NCBI GenBank assembly: GCA_030148505.1
Contig: JASBTI010000003.1
Span: 1-39,020, forward strand
Source: Rhodanobacter sp.
Lineage (GTDB): Bacteria; Pseudomonadota; Gammaproteobacteria; Xanthomonadales; Rhodanobacteraceae
Direction of reading: 5' to 3'
DNA: 39,020 nt
Part shown: one piece after another, positions 1 to 7,934 of the stretch
How positions within the stretch are numbered: position 1 is the first letter of the stretch
How the letters are laid out: each line of letters opens with the position of its first letter
Translations under genes and position numbers: made by a program
Notes under the pieces: generated by a model
Database searches by the model: none
Told to the model about the DNA's origin: nothing
Seen by the model: only the letters and a program-made list of their open reading frames with translations

Positions 1-232
1 GACCGGACCATCTCAAGCGGCATGCCCTTGGCTTCCTGCGTTCGTTGCAGAGAAGACCTGCCGTGGTTCGCGCCTTCTTCCAACACCCCACCGTCCTTTA
101 CGCTGCTTGATATGTTCGGATACTTTATTTCGGCTTAGTAATACCGCGGTCATGACTTGCAGGCAAGTCTCCGTCGGAGCCCTGTGAGCATCGATGGACA
201 ATACGCGTGCGGATGTCGCCGGTGTCGTCGCT

Positions 233-1972
233 TCAGCCATCGGACATCGTATCCGGCAGCCTCAGCTCGGCGACCATCGTCTTTCGCATCAGGAATTTTT
301 GCACTTTGCCGGTCACGGTCATCGGGAAGTTTTCGGTGAAGCGTACGTAGTGAGGGACCTTGTAGTAGGCCAGCTTTTCACGACAGTACGCCTGGATCTC
401 CGCCTCAGTGGCGCTGCACCCGTCCCGCAACCGCACCCAGGCGCAAACCTGTTCGCCGAATTTCGCATCCGGCACCCCGAAGACTTGCACATCCTGGACC
501 TTGGCGTGACGGTAGAGGAATTCCTCGATCTCACGCGGATACACGTTTTCGCCACCGCGGATGATCATGTCCTTGAGACGCCCGACGATGCGGCAATAGC
601 CCTGGTTGTCGATAATCGCCAGGTCGCCGGTATGCATCCATCCGGCGGGATCGATCGCTTCACGGGTGCGCTCGGTGTCTTCCCAGTAGCCGAGCATCAC
701 GGAATAGCCGCGGGTACACAGTTCGCCGGTGCTGCCCAGTGGCACGATATGACCGTCCCGGTCGACCAGCTTTACTTCCAGGTGCGGATGTATACGGCCA
801 ACGCTGTCGACGCGACGTTCCAGCGGATCCCCGGGTACGGTCTGGAAGCTGACCGGACTGGTCTCGGTCATGCCGTAGGCAATCGTCACTTCGCTCATGT
901 GCATTTCACTGACGACCCGGCGCATTACCTCGACCGGACACGGTGATCCCGCCATGATACCGGTGCGCAGCGTGCTCAAGTCGAACTCTGCGAAGCGCGG
1001 ATGTTCCAGTTCGGCGATGAACATGGTCGGTACGCCGTGCAGACCGGTGCAGGCCTCCTCGGTTACGGTTTGCAGGGTCGTCAGTGCGTCGAACCCCTCG
1101 CCGGGGATCACCATGCAGGCAGCATGCGAGACGCACGCCAGATTGCCCAGCACCATCCCGAAGCAATGGTAGAACGGCACTGGAATGCATAGCCTGTCGT
1201 GCGCGGTGAGGCACATCGATTCGCCAACGAAATAGCCATTGTTGACCAGGTTGTGGTGGGTCAGCGTGGCACCCTTCGGTGTCCCGGTCGTGCCGGAGGT
1301 GAACTGGACATTCACCGCGTCGTCGAACGAGATCGCGGCCTCGGCGCTACGCAGCCTGGCAAATGCCCTGGTATCGGCATGCCGGGCGATTTCCCGCCAG
1401 GGACGGCTACCGGTAAGGCTACCGTCCACAAGGGCCTGCTCAGCGGGTGTGGAGTTATCGCCGCCGCTTGCCTCGAGCAAGATGACTTCGCGCAACGTGG
1501 GCACGCGGGGAGCATATAGCCTGCCGGGTGCTGACTGGCGCAGTTCCGGTGCCAGTTCGGTGAGGATCTGCAGGTAGTCGGAGTGCTTGAATCGAGGTGA
1601 CATCACCAGCGCCCTGCAGCCCACCTTGTTCAGCGCGTACTCCAGTTCATGCGAACGATAGGCCGGGTTGATATTGACCAGGATCAACCCCGCCTTGGCA
1701 GTGGCGAATTGCATCAATACCCATTCGGCGCAGTTGGGCGCCCAGATGCCGATGCGATCACCGGTTTCGAGCCCAAGTCCCAGCAAGCCGGCCGCGGTGC
1801 GCTCGACCTCGACATGTAGCTCGGTGTAGTTCCAGCGAATGCACTGGCTGCGCACCACCAATGCGGGCTGTTGCGGATAATTCTCGGCTATCCGATCGAG
1901 TAGCTGACCCACGGTGTCGCCAAGCAAACCTGTAGTGCTGGCGCCATGCACGTAACTGAGGCCTTCCTTCAT
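233..1972 (-). CDS. AMP-binding fatty-acyl-CoA synthetase
   Basis: This is an ANL-superfamily acyl-CoA ligase of about 579 residues, the usual length. It activates a carboxylic acid with ATP to an acyl-AMP and then forms the CoA thioester, in the cytoplasm or at the inner membrane. Visible signatures are the phosphate-binding loop [10 protein letters not shown] in the first half, the adenine motif YGMTETSP, the [15 protein letters not shown] and HTGDLA segment, the hinge [21 protein letters not shown], and a C-terminal TGKVQK carrying the catalytic lysine. The start [10 protein letters not shown] at 1972 was chosen because the 19 residues before it do not look like family sequence; an in-frame ATG at 2029 is the alternative. 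The family is close to medium/long-chain FadD-like enzymes, but chain length cannot be read from sequence. It lies on the same strand as the Fe-S cluster genes upstream, with no obvious functional link. Confidence 0.93.
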   Translation of the reverse strand: MKEGLSYVHGASTTGLLGDTVGQLLDRIAENYPQQPALVVRSQCIRWNYTELHVEVERTAAGLLGLGLETGDRIGIWAPNCAEWVLMQFATAKAGLILVNINPAYRSHELEYALNKVGCRALVMSPRFKHSDYLQILTELAPELRQSAPGRLYAPRVPTLREVILLEASGGDNSTPAEQALVDGSLTGSRPWREIARHADTRAFARLRSAEAAISFDDAVNVQFTSGTTGTPKGATLTHHNLVNNGYFVGESMCLTAHDRLCIPVPFYHCFGMVLGNLACVSHAACMVIPGEGFDALTTLQTVTEEACTGLHGVPTMFIAELEHPRFAEFDLSTLRTGIMAGSPCPVEVMRRVVSEMHMSEVTIAYGMTETSPVSFQTVPGDPLERRVDSVGRIHPHLEVKLVDRDGHIVPLGSTGELCTRGYSVMLGYWEDTERTREAIDPAGWMHTGDLAIIDNQGYCRIVGRLKDMIIRGGENVYPREIEEFLYRHAKVQDVQVFGVPDAKFGEQVCAWVRLRDGCSATEAEIQAYCREKLAYYKVPHYVRFTENFPMTVTGKVQKFLMRKTMVAELRLPDTMSDG

Positions 1973-2083
1973 CAACGCGCGGCGCCTGTTGTCGTGGAAC
2001 AGGTACCTATCATGGCGCAAGTCGCGCATGGGTTGCCATCAGGTATGGCGGGATCGCGGCGTTCGGTGAGGGTCGCGTAACAG

Positions 2084-2689
2084 TTATGGCGTCTGCGCGT
2101 CGAGGCGTTCCACAAACACCAGTTCGCAGGCGCCCGCGCCGGTGTCGTCGCGGGTCAGTGAGGTTTTCCAGCGCCAGCCGTCGGGACGGCTGGCGTCGAC
2201 CAGGAAGCCTTCGAGGTGCACCCGCTGCCCTGGGCGCAGTTGTTGCAACTGGCGACGCACGTCGTCGTCGGCAGGGATCATGTGCATGTTGGCACTCGAG
2301 GTTTCGATCTCGCGCCGGGGTATCGGGTAACGGGCAGCATGCCAGTAGTAGAAGCGACCGGATTGGCTGATCTGGATGTGCGCGAGCACGGCGCTGTCGG
2401 ACATGCGGCCCCAGCCCAGGGCAAGATCCTCCGGTGCCAGATGAGCGCCGTCATCATGTGCATAGTGTTTGCGGGCCAATACGCGGGCGGTGATGTCGAA
2501 ATGTGCGCGGGCGACGAGGGTGACATTGCCGCGTCGAAGCCGGGCGCCATGGGCGATATCGACCTGCTGTGGTACACCGGGGGCGACCACCCCGGCCGGC
2601 ACCTGCAGTGGCCTGGTTCGCCACCACGACCAGCCGCCCCACAGCACCAGCAGCAGGGCGGCAGCGACGCTGAGCCGTCGGAAGGTCAG
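2084..2689 (-). CDS. small membrane-anchored protein, unknown function, 3' of DUF3501 gene
   Basis: I do not recognise a family. From the proposed start the product is about 201 residues: a short basic N-terminus (LTFRRLS), one hydrophobic segment (AAALLLVLWGGWSWW), then a soluble part with YYWHAARYPIP near its middle. This suggests a signal anchor with an extracytoplasmic domain. The frame also runs upstream to an ATG at 2794, but that stretch lies inside the DUF3501 gene and looks like a shadow. No ATG, GTG or TTG is in frame near the DUF3501 stop. A CTG at 2689-2687 overlaps that stop as CTGA, the position expected for translational coupling, so I propose a rare CTG start. The tight overlap places it last in the rubrerythrin / CCG protein / DUF3501 set. 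Existence is fairly secure; the start is not. Confidence 0.65.
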   Translation of the reverse strand: MTFRRLSVAAALLLVLWGGWSWWRTRPLQVPAGVVAPGVPQQVDIAHGARLRRGNVTLVARAHFDITARVLARKHYAHDDGAHLAPEDLALGWGRMSDSAVLAHIQISQSGRFYYWHAARYPIPRREIETSSANMHMIPADDDVRRQLQQLRPGQRVHLEGFLVDASRPDGWRWKTSLTRDDTGAGACELVFVERLDAQTP

Positions 2690-3264
2690 CGGAAGTCTTG
2701 CGCCAGTGCCGCGCGCTGTTCGGCGGAGAGCTTGGCCGAGACCCGGCTGGCAGGATGGATACTGCGCACGATCACCTCTGCATCGCTTTGCCATTCCGCG
2801 CGCATGCCCTGGCTCAGCTCGAAGCGCAGGAAGTGCACGGCGGAGGTCTTCTCCTCATTGCTGCGTTCCATGTCCTCATCCGCAATGGCGAGCACGCATC
2901 CGCTACCGACCTGCAGTTCGATATGGTCTTCCAGCCCGCGCAGGCGCTGCAGTTCGAGCCGACGTTGCGCTTCGTCCTCATACTCGACCAACAACGTTGC
3001 CTTGAGATTGTGGCCATCGGGGATCAGTGGGTTGTAGGCGTCGAGTTCGCCCTGGATACCGGGCACTTCGAAGATGCGCTCGATCCGCAGCATCTCCTGG
3101 ATCTGATACTGCACGGTCAGGCGGTCCTCGAACAGCAAGGTCAGGTGATCGCCCAAGTGCAGGGTGCGCTGCTTCTTGTGCGCCAGTACCTTGTGGCGGA
3201 ATGCCGGGCGCTCGCGAGCGTAGGTTTCCAGCGTGAACAGGTCGTCGTGAGTCAGTGGTTTCAT
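2686..3264 (-). CDS. DUF3501 family protein
   Basis: This 192-residue protein matches the DUF3501 family, whose members typically sit beside a CCG-domain Fe-S protein and a rubrerythrin. Recognisable features are the N-terminal MKPLTHDDLFTLETYARERP, the block with HLGDHLTLLFEDRLTVQYQIQEMLRIERIFE, and the following LDAYNPLIPDGHNLKATLLVEYED. No signal peptide or membrane segment is visible, so it is probably cytoplasmic. The biochemical role of DUF3501 is unknown to me. Conserved association with a rubrerythrin and an oxidoreductase-like Fe-S protein suggests an accessory role in peroxide or redox handling. It lies 66 bp downstream of the CCG gene, and its stop overlaps the next small membrane protein. 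An OxyR box ahead of the first gene of the set may control it. Confidence 0.9.
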   Translation of the reverse strand: MKPLTHDDLFTLETYARERPAFRHKVLAHKKQRTLHLGDHLTLLFEDRLTVQYQIQEMLRIERIFEVPGIQGELDAYNPLIPDGHNLKATLLVEYEDEAQRRLELQRLRGLEDHIELQVGSGCVLAIADEDMERSNEEKTSAVHFLRFELSQGMRAEWQSDAEVIVRSIHPASRVSAKLSAEQRAALAQDFR

Positions 3265-3330
3265 GGGATCAGGTCAGAGTGAGTGGGGCGACGAGCGGGA
3301 TGGCACGCGTGAAGCTCATGCCGGTTTACC

Positions 3331-4698
3331 TCAAATGCCGTAGGCGAGCCGCAGCAGGCTTAGGGGATGTTGCGCGGCGGGTTTGTCGCCAAGGCCGTGC
3401 GCGATGTGGCCACCGGCCATTGGGCAGTCGCTGGTGAAATAGTCGGCCTCGCTTTGCTGTACGCGCTTTTCCACCGGCTTGGCCAGCTTGCGCGAGATTG
3501 CGTACGTCTTGTGCTTGACGCCATAGGTACCGTCGTGGCCCGAGCATCGTTCGATCGTCACCACCTCGGTTCCTGGTACCAGCTTGAGGATGTCGCGAGT
3601 CTTCGGACCGATGTTCTGCACGCGCTGGTGGCAGGGTACCTGCCAGGTGACCTTGCCCAGCGACTGCTTGAAGTCGGTGACCAGCAGGCCGGCGCGATGG
3701 CGTTCCATCAGATATTCGAACGGATCGAAAAAGTGCTTGCGTACCAGGGCGACATCCGCATCGTGGGGAAACATCAGCGGCAACTCCTGCTTGAACATCA
3801 GCACGCAGGAGGGAATGGCGGCAGTGAAGTCCCAGCCCTCGCGGGCCATCGCCGCCAGCATCGGAATATTCTTCTCCTTGAGCTTGCGCACGGACTCCAG
3901 ATCGCCGAGCTCGAGCTTGGGCATGCCGCAACAGACCTCGCGCTCGACCAGCTTCACCGGGATTGCATTGTGCTGCAGTACGGCGGCCAGATCCTCGACC
4001 ATGGCCGGTGCCGAGTGGTCGCAATAGCAGGTGGCGAACAGGGCCAGCTTGCCGCTGGTGCGCCCGGCCGGCACCACAGCGCCGCTGCCATCGAGGTCGC
4101 TCAGGCGCTTGCGCGCACTCGGTGTATGGTAGTCCGGTACGCGGGCGTCAGCGTCGACGCCGAGGGTTTTCTGCAGCAGTTTGCGCGCACCTTGGTTGCG
4201 GTTGGCGGCGTTGACCACCTGCACCACCACCGGAATCGAGGCGAGCTTGCCGACCGTGGTCGTGTTGGACAGGATCTTTGCCGACAGCGGTGCACCGCCA
4301 CGGCGAAAATCCACGGCCTTGGCGCGCAGCATCAGATGCGGGAAGTCGACGTTCCACTCGTGCGGCGGCACATAAGGACACTTGGTCTGGTAGCACAGGT
4401 CACACAGGTAGCAATGTTCGGTGACTTTGGAAAAATCGGCCTTGTCGACGCCGTCGATTTCCATCGTGCTCGACTCGTCGATCAGGTCGAACAAGGTGGG
4501 AAAGGCATGGCACAGGCTGACGCAGCGACGGCAACCGTGGCAGATGTCGAAGACGCGTTTGAGTTCCGCGTCCAATGCCGCCTGCTCCCAGAAATCGGGT
4601 TCGGTCCAGCCCAGCGGATGCCGCGTCGGTGCATCGAGGTTGCCCTCGCGCGGAGCGGACGAGATGGCGTCGGGTGCAACAGGCGGTTGCTCAGCCAT
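3331..4698 (-). CDS. (Fe-S)-binding CCG-domain oxidoreductase, GlpC/HdrB-like
   Basis: This 455-residue protein has a ferredoxin-like N-terminal region and a CCG (cysteine-rich) C-terminal region, the layout of GlpC, LutA/GlcF and heterodisulfide-reductase subunits. The first 4Fe-4S motif is CHGCRRC...C (Cys53, 56, 59, 63). The second is CYLCDLC...C (Cys96, 99, 102, 107). The CCG domain follows with VCCGMPKLELGD around residue 258 and a second cysteine block VPCHQRVQ...ERCSGHDG. It should carry electrons between a donor and a partner protein at the cytoplasmic side; no membrane segment is visible. In its genome context, between rubrerythrin and DUF3501, it may be the electron-transfer component for the rubrerythrin, which is inference. 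The physiological donor and acceptor are unknown. Confidence 0.92.
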   Translation of the reverse strand: MAEQPPVAPDAISSAPREGNLDAPTRHPLGWTEPDFWEQAALDAELKRVFDICHGCRRCVSLCHAFPTLFDLIDESSTMEIDGVDKADFSKVTEHCYLCDLCYQTKCPYVPPHEWNVDFPHLMLRAKAVDFRRGGAPLSAKILSNTTTVGKLASIPVVVQVVNAANRNQGARKLLQKTLGVDADARVPDYHTPSARKRLSDLDGSGAVVPAGRTSGKLALFATCYCDHSAPAMVEDLAAVLQHNAIPVKLVEREVCCGMPKLELGDLESVRKLKEKNIPMLAAMAREGWDFTAAIPSCVLMFKQELPLMFPHDADVALVRKHFFDPFEYLMERHRAGLLVTDFKQSLGKVTWQVPCHQRVQNIGPKTRDILKLVPGTEVVTIERCSGHDGTYGVKHKTYAISRKLAKPVEKRVQQSEADYFTSDCPMAGGHIAHGLGDKPAAQHPLSLLRLAYGI

Positions 4699-4859
4699 GC
4701 GGTGTTCTCCGGGAGGTCGGCAAAGGGGGACAAGCCCGTCGGTGGCGCTCTGGTCCGGACTGGCACCGCCCAGGCCACCACGGTGGTGCTGCCTGATGAC
4801 GCGTCAACCATCGCGCAAATCGAGCATGGCGAACCTTGACGGCTCGCCATGCGGATTGG

Positions 4860-5279
4860 CTACTTCAGTTCGTCCAATGCTTTCTGGAAGCGATTGGCAT
4901 GCGAGCGTTCGGCCTTGGCCAGGGTCTCGAACCAATCGGCAATTTCGTCGAAGTGCTCCGAACGCGCTGCCTTGGCCATGCCGGGATACATGTCAGTGTA
5001 TTCATGGGTCTCGCCAGCGACAGCGGACTTCAGATTCAGCGAGGTCTCGCCGAATGGCAGGCCGGTCGCCGGATCACCGACTTCCTCGAGGTATTCGAGG
5101 TGACCGTGAGCATGGCCGGTTTCACCCTCTGCCGTCGAGCGGAACACTGCCGAGACATCGTTGTAGCCTTCGACGTCAGCCTTGCCAGCGAAGTACAGGT
5201 AGCGTCGATTGGCCATCGATTCGCCAGCAAACGCATCCTTCAGATTTTGCTCGGTCTTGGAACCTTTCAGATTGCTCAT
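4860..5279 (-). CDS. rubrerythrin family protein (ferritin-like diiron, no rubredoxin domain)
   Basis: This 139-residue ferritin-like four-helix protein is of rubrerythrin type. Candidate diiron ligands are Glu20 (FAGES), Glu53 and His56 ([10 protein letters not shown]), Glu90 and Glu93 (AGETHEY), and Glu124/His127 ([10 protein letters not shown]). The C-terminal rubredoxin domain found in classical rubrerythrins is absent, so it needs an external electron donor; the adjacent CCG Fe-S protein is the obvious candidate (inference). Rubrerythrins reduce hydrogen peroxide in the cytoplasm. A good ribosome site (GAGGTGA) stands just before the ATG at 5279. It is the first gene of the minus-strand set, 161 bp before the CCG gene, and an OxyR-type box with a promoter lies upstream. 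Confidence 0.94.
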   Translation of the reverse strand: MSNLKGSKTEQNLKDAFAGESMANRRYLYFAGKADVEGYNDVSAVFRSTAEGETGHAHGHLEYLEEVGDPATGLPFGETSLNLKSAVAGETHEYTDMYPGMAKAARSEHFDEIADWFETLAKAERSHANRFQKALDELK

Positions 5280-5348
5280 CTACATCACCTCATGGCATGT
5301 GGCTGGGAGGGAAATTCGACAAATATCTTGCGGCGGTTGCGATGTCTG

Positions 5349-5378
5349 AGCCTAGCCCCCGCCAGCATGGCAAATGAA
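5349..5378 (-). promoter_or_regulatory. putative promoter of the rubrerythrin set
   Basis: On the minus strand a weak -35 (TTCATT, 5378-5373) directly abuts the OxyR box. A -10-like TAGGCT (5354-5349) follows at 18 nt. The arrangement matches that of the ahpC promoter in this window, where the -35 also directly abuts the box. The predicted leader is about 60 nt. Confidence 0.5.
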
Positions 5379-5415
5379 ATTGATTGTTTCGATGGAGGCC
5401 ATAGATTTCACCTAT
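5379..5415 (-). promoter_or_regulatory. OxyR-type binding site upstream of rubrerythrin
   Basis: Read on the minus strand this is ATAG-N7-CTAT-N7-ATCG-N7-CAAT. That is the OxyR tetranucleotide pattern (ATAG-N7-CTAT-N7-ATAG-N7-CTAT) with exact 7-nt spacers and 12-14 of 16 positions matching, depending on how degeneracy is counted. Its last half-site is preceded by the same AACAAT as in the ahpC box. It begins at the last base of oxyR and ends directly before the rubrerythrin promoter. Confidence 0.72.
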
Positions 5416-6383
5416 CAGTGAGCGGTACGACCCCGGTGCTCGCCCGGTATCCGCGTGGCTGCCGTACTGGCTGCTGTATGTGGGTCAAGCAGACCGGCGG
5501 GCAGTTGCCGGAAGGTCGCCGCCAGCCGCGTGAGGAAACCACCCATCGCCGAACTCTTGCGCCAGACCATCGCTACGCGTCGACTGGGCGGGTGTCCCTT
5601 GAATTCGATCAGGTGCAGGTTCTCGACTGCGGCCACCGGGGGTTTTACCGCCATGGCTGGTAGCAAGGTGATGCCGACATTCGCAGCTACCATTTGTCGC
5701 AGCGTTTCCAGGCTGGTGGCGCGGAATCCGCTGCGTTCGCTGGCTCCGGCCAGATGACAGACTTCCAGCGCCTGGTCACGCAGACAGTGACCGTCTTCCA
5801 GCAGCAGCAAGTTTTGCCGCGACAGGTCGCCCAGCTTCAGCAGGCCTTTGTGACAGGCCAGCGGGTGCGCGGAGGATACTGCCAGCAGAAACGGTTCCTC
5901 GAACAGAAACTCACTGTGCAGGCTATCCTCATGCAGTGGCAGGGCAACGATGCCGGCGTCCAGTTTGCCTTCGCGCAACTGGTTCAGCACGACCTCGGTC
6001 TTCTCTTCGACCAATAGCAGCTCCAGTCGCGGGAATGCCGCGCGTACCAGCGGCAACGCGTGTGGCAACAGATACGGTCCGAGGGTGGGGAAGATGCCGA
6101 GCCGTACCGTACCGGATTCGGGGTCCAGCGTGCGCCGAGCCACCGCGCGAATTTGCTCGATCTCGTTGTGCACGTCGCGGGCGCGCTCGGCGATTTCGCG
6201 GCCCACCTCGGTCAGCAGCACTTTGCGCGGCGTCCGCTCCACCAGCGGCACTCCGAGTTCGTCTTCCAGTTTGCGAATCTGCGTTGAAAGGGTAGGTTGG
6301 CTGACGAAGCAGGCTTCCGCGGCGCGGCCGAAGTGCCGATGCTCAGCGAGTGCGACGAGGTACTGGAGATCGCGCAGGTTCAT
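5415..6383 (-). CDS. oxyR: hydrogen-peroxide-sensing LysR-type regulator OxyR
   Basis: This 322-residue LysR-family regulator has an N-terminal winged helix-turn-helix (MNLRDLQYLVALAEHRHFGRA... SQPTLSTQIRKLE) and a C-terminal effector domain. The redox pair is visible as Cys200 and Cys209 in EDGHCLRDQALEVCH, nine residues apart, matching Cys199/Cys208 of E. coli OxyR, which form a disulfide with peroxide. It controls peroxide-defence genes. It is divergent from ahpC across a 152-bp region holding an OxyR box, so it probably regulates ahpC and itself. A second box lies just beyond its 3' end, ahead of rubrerythrin. The C-terminal tail after about residue 300 is longer than in E. coli and looks variable. 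Confidence 0.96.
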   Translation of the reverse strand: MNLRDLQYLVALAEHRHFGRAAEACFVSQPTLSTQIRKLEDELGVPLVERTPRKVLLTEVGREIAERARDVHNEIEQIRAVARRTLDPESGTVRLGIFPTLGPYLLPHALPLVRAAFPRLELLLVEEKTEVVLNQLREGKLDAGIVALPLHEDSLHSEFLFEEPFLLAVSSAHPLACHKGLLKLGDLSRQNLLLLEDGHCLRDQALEVCHLAGASERSGFRATSLETLRQMVAANVGITLLPAMAVKPPVAAVENLHLIEFKGHPPSRRVAMVWRKSSAMGGFLTRLAATFRQLPAGLLDPHTAASTAATRIPGEHRGRTAH

Positions 6384-6404
6384 CGTTGCCCTCGATCGCT
6401 AGTC

Positions 6405-6441
6405 ATAGTCCTTCTCTATGAATGCGATGGTAACAATCAAT
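6405..6441 (+). promoter_or_regulatory. OxyR-type binding site in oxyR-ahpC intergenic region
   Basis: The plus strand reads ATAG-N7-CTAT-N7-ATGG-N7-CAAT with exact 7-nt spacers, the known OxyR recognition pattern with only minor departures in the last two half-sites. It lies directly upstream of the ahpC -35 element, the usual place for activation by OxyR, and 22 bp from the oxyR start, where it could also repress oxyR. Confidence 0.8.
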
Positions 6442-6470
6442 TTGAACAATGCAAGTTCTGGCTTTATGGT
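6442..6470 (+). promoter_or_regulatory. putative sigma-70 promoter of ahpC
   Basis: A -35 TTGAAC (6442-6447) and a -10 TATGGT (6465-6470) are separated by 17 nt and lie immediately downstream of the OxyR box. Each hexamer matches four of six consensus bases, which fits an activator-dependent promoter. Confidence 0.6.
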
Positions 6471-6535
6471 TACCGCCATAGCGCTGCCGATGGCGGCGTT
6501 TGAACTCTGTAATCCCTCAACCCATAGGAACATCC

Positions 6536-7075
6536 ATGCTGACCATTGGCGATAAATTTCCCTCCTTCAACGTTCCGGCCACCGTCTCGATCGAGAGCCT
6601 GGACAAGGCCTTCAGCAACATCGACAACGCCACCTACAAGGGCAAGTGGTTGTGCGTTTTCTTCTATCCGAAAGATTTCACCTTCGTCTGTCCGACTGAG
6701 ATCAAGGGCTTCAGCGATGTCAATGCGCAGTTTGCCGACCGCGACTGTCAGGTGTTGGCCGCCAGCACCGACAGTGAGTTCGTGCATCTGGCCTGGCGCA
6801 AGGACCACAAGGACCTGCGCGATCTCGCGTTCCCGATGCTGGCCGACATCAAGAAGGAGTTGACCACCGCCCTGGGCATTCTGGGCGACGACGGTGTGGC
6901 GCAGCGTGCCACCTTCCTGGTCGATCCGGAGGGTGTGATTCGCTTCGTCTACGTCACCGACGGTTCGGTGGGGCGCAATCCCGCCGAAGTTCTGCGGGTG
7001 CTTGATGCGCTGCAGACCGACGAGCTGTGCCCGTGCAACTGGAGCAAGGGCGAAGAGACGCTCAAGGTCGCCTGA
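6536..7075 (+). CDS. ahpC: peroxiredoxin, AhpC-type alkyl hydroperoxide reductase
   Basis: This 179-residue typical 2-Cys peroxiredoxin reduces H2O2, alkyl hydroperoxides and peroxynitrite in the cytoplasm. The peroxidatic cysteine is Cys52 in FYPKDFTFVCPTE. The resolving cysteine is in the C-terminal ELCPCNW (Cys165 or Cys167). The extra C-x-C at the resolving site resembles AhpC proteins that work with AhpD rather than AhpF. The start at 6536 was chosen because MLTIGDKFPSF is the usual N-terminus and a ribosome site (TAGGAA) precedes it; the reading frame itself extends 12 codons further. AhpD lies downstream, and no ahpF is in the window. Confidence 0.96.
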   Translation: MLTIGDKFPSFNVPATVSIESLDKAFSNIDNATYKGKWLCVFFYPKDFTFVCPTEIKGFSDVNAQFADRDCQVLAASTDSEFVHLAWRKDHKDLRDLAFPMLADIKKELTTALGILGDDGVAQRATFLVDPEGVIRFVYVTDGSVGRNPAEVLRVLDALQTDELCPCNWSKGEETLKVA

Positions 7076-7089
7076 CCGACATCGCACCG

Positions 7090-7124
7090 GGCCCGTCAGC
7101 ATTTACGGCTGACGGGCCATTTTC
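7090..7124 (+). terminator. rho-independent terminator after ahpC
   Basis: A perfect 11-bp stem (GGCCCGTCAGC at 7090-7100 with its complement at 7108-7118) with a 7-nt loop is followed by ATTTT. It lies 14 bp after the ahpC stop. Confidence 0.85.
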
Positions 7125-7202
7125 CCCGCCGGCAACGAGCTGGGGAGCATGCCGGATGTGCGGTGACCAGGCTTTTATCCGATCACTGAAATCCGTCAGG
7201 CT

Positions 7203-7227
7203 CCGGCTCTGTCGCCGGCATTTTTTT
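7203..7227 (+). terminator. second terminator-like hairpin in the ahpD leader
   Basis: A 5-bp stem CCGGC/GCCGG with a 6-nt loop (7203-7218) is followed by CA and a run of seven T (7221-7227), only 27 nt before the ahpD start. It looks like a weak terminator or attenuator. Whether it acts on read-through from ahpC or on a separate ahpD transcript cannot be told. Confidence 0.45.
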
Positions 7228-7254
7228 GCCTGCCAACAATTAATGAGGGTTCCG

Positions 7255-7794
7255 ATGAATCTTGCCGAACTGAAAGCCCAGTTGCCCGATTATGCCAAGG
7301 ACCTGCGGCTGAACCTGGAGTCGGTCTTGAGCGAAGGGGGCGCCCCCGGACTCAGCCAGAAACAGATCATGCTGGTTGCGCTGGCCTGTGCCATTGCCTC
7401 GCGGTACAAGCCTTTGACGGCTGCCGTGGCCGCGGAAGCGGCCCTGCATACAAGCGATGATGAGCGAAAGGGCGCGCGGGTGGCGGCCACGATCATGGCC
7501 ATGAACAATATCTACTACCGTTTCGTGCACCTGGTCGACGAGCCGGAGTACGGCAGCTTGCGTGCCGGCTTGCGGATGAACGCCATGGCCAACCCGGGCT
7601 GCGGGAAGGTTGACTTCGAGCTGGCCTGCCTGGCGGTTTCGGCCATCAACGGTTGCGGCTCCTGCGTGGCCTCGCACGAGAAGACGCTGCGCAAGCATGG
7701 GCTTTCGGCGCAGCCGATCCAGAGCGCGGCACGCATCGCTACGGTGATTCATGCGGTGGCAGTGACCCTGGAACAGGCCGACGTAGCGGCATGA
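7255..7794 (+). CDS. ahpD: alkyl hydroperoxidase AhpD
   Basis: This 179-residue AhpD-family protein has the catalytic motif CGSCVASHE: Cys134, Cys137 and His141, closely matching Mycobacterium tuberculosis AhpD (Cys130, Cys133, His137). It passes electrons from a lipoyl/thioredoxin-type donor to AhpC. The start at 7255 follows a ribosome site (GAGGG), and MNLAELKAQLPDYAKDLRLNL is the typical N-terminus; the frame runs open further upstream but that stretch includes the ahpC terminator. It lies 179 bp after ahpC, separated by two hairpins, so it may have its own promoter or be made by read-through at a lower level. Confidence 0.95.
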   Translation: MNLAELKAQLPDYAKDLRLNLESVLSEGGAPGLSQKQIMLVALACAIASRYKPLTAAVAAEAALHTSDDERKGARVAATIMAMNNIYYRFVHLVDEPEYGSLRAGLRMNAMANPGCGKVDFELACLAVSAINGCGSCVASHEKTLRKHGLSAQPIQSAARIATVIHAVAVTLEQADVAA

Positions 7795-7934
7795 GTCGTT
7801 AACACGGGTAGGCGCAGCAGACCGGGGCGTTGCCCGGGCTGGTGGAACAACCTCATGCCTTCTGGCACTGGGACGATCCTGGCGGCGGCCCTAGCGTGGG
7901 CTTAGTTACCAGTCCATCGTTGGGGAAAGCCGCC

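Noticed and set aside
1..138. Frame open from the window edge to a TAG at 136-138, ending ...LLDMFGYFISA
   Set aside because: 45 codons with no recognisable family; could be the 3' end of a gene starting outside, but nothing supports it.
13..240. 75-codon minus-strand frame at the left edge
   Set aside because: No family features, no ribosome site, overlaps the end of the acyl-CoA synthetase gene region.
3367..4839. 490-codon plus-strand frame opposite the CCG Fe-S gene
   Set aside because: Antisense shadow of a clear gene in GC-rich DNA; composition rich in H, Q and R as expected for such shadows.
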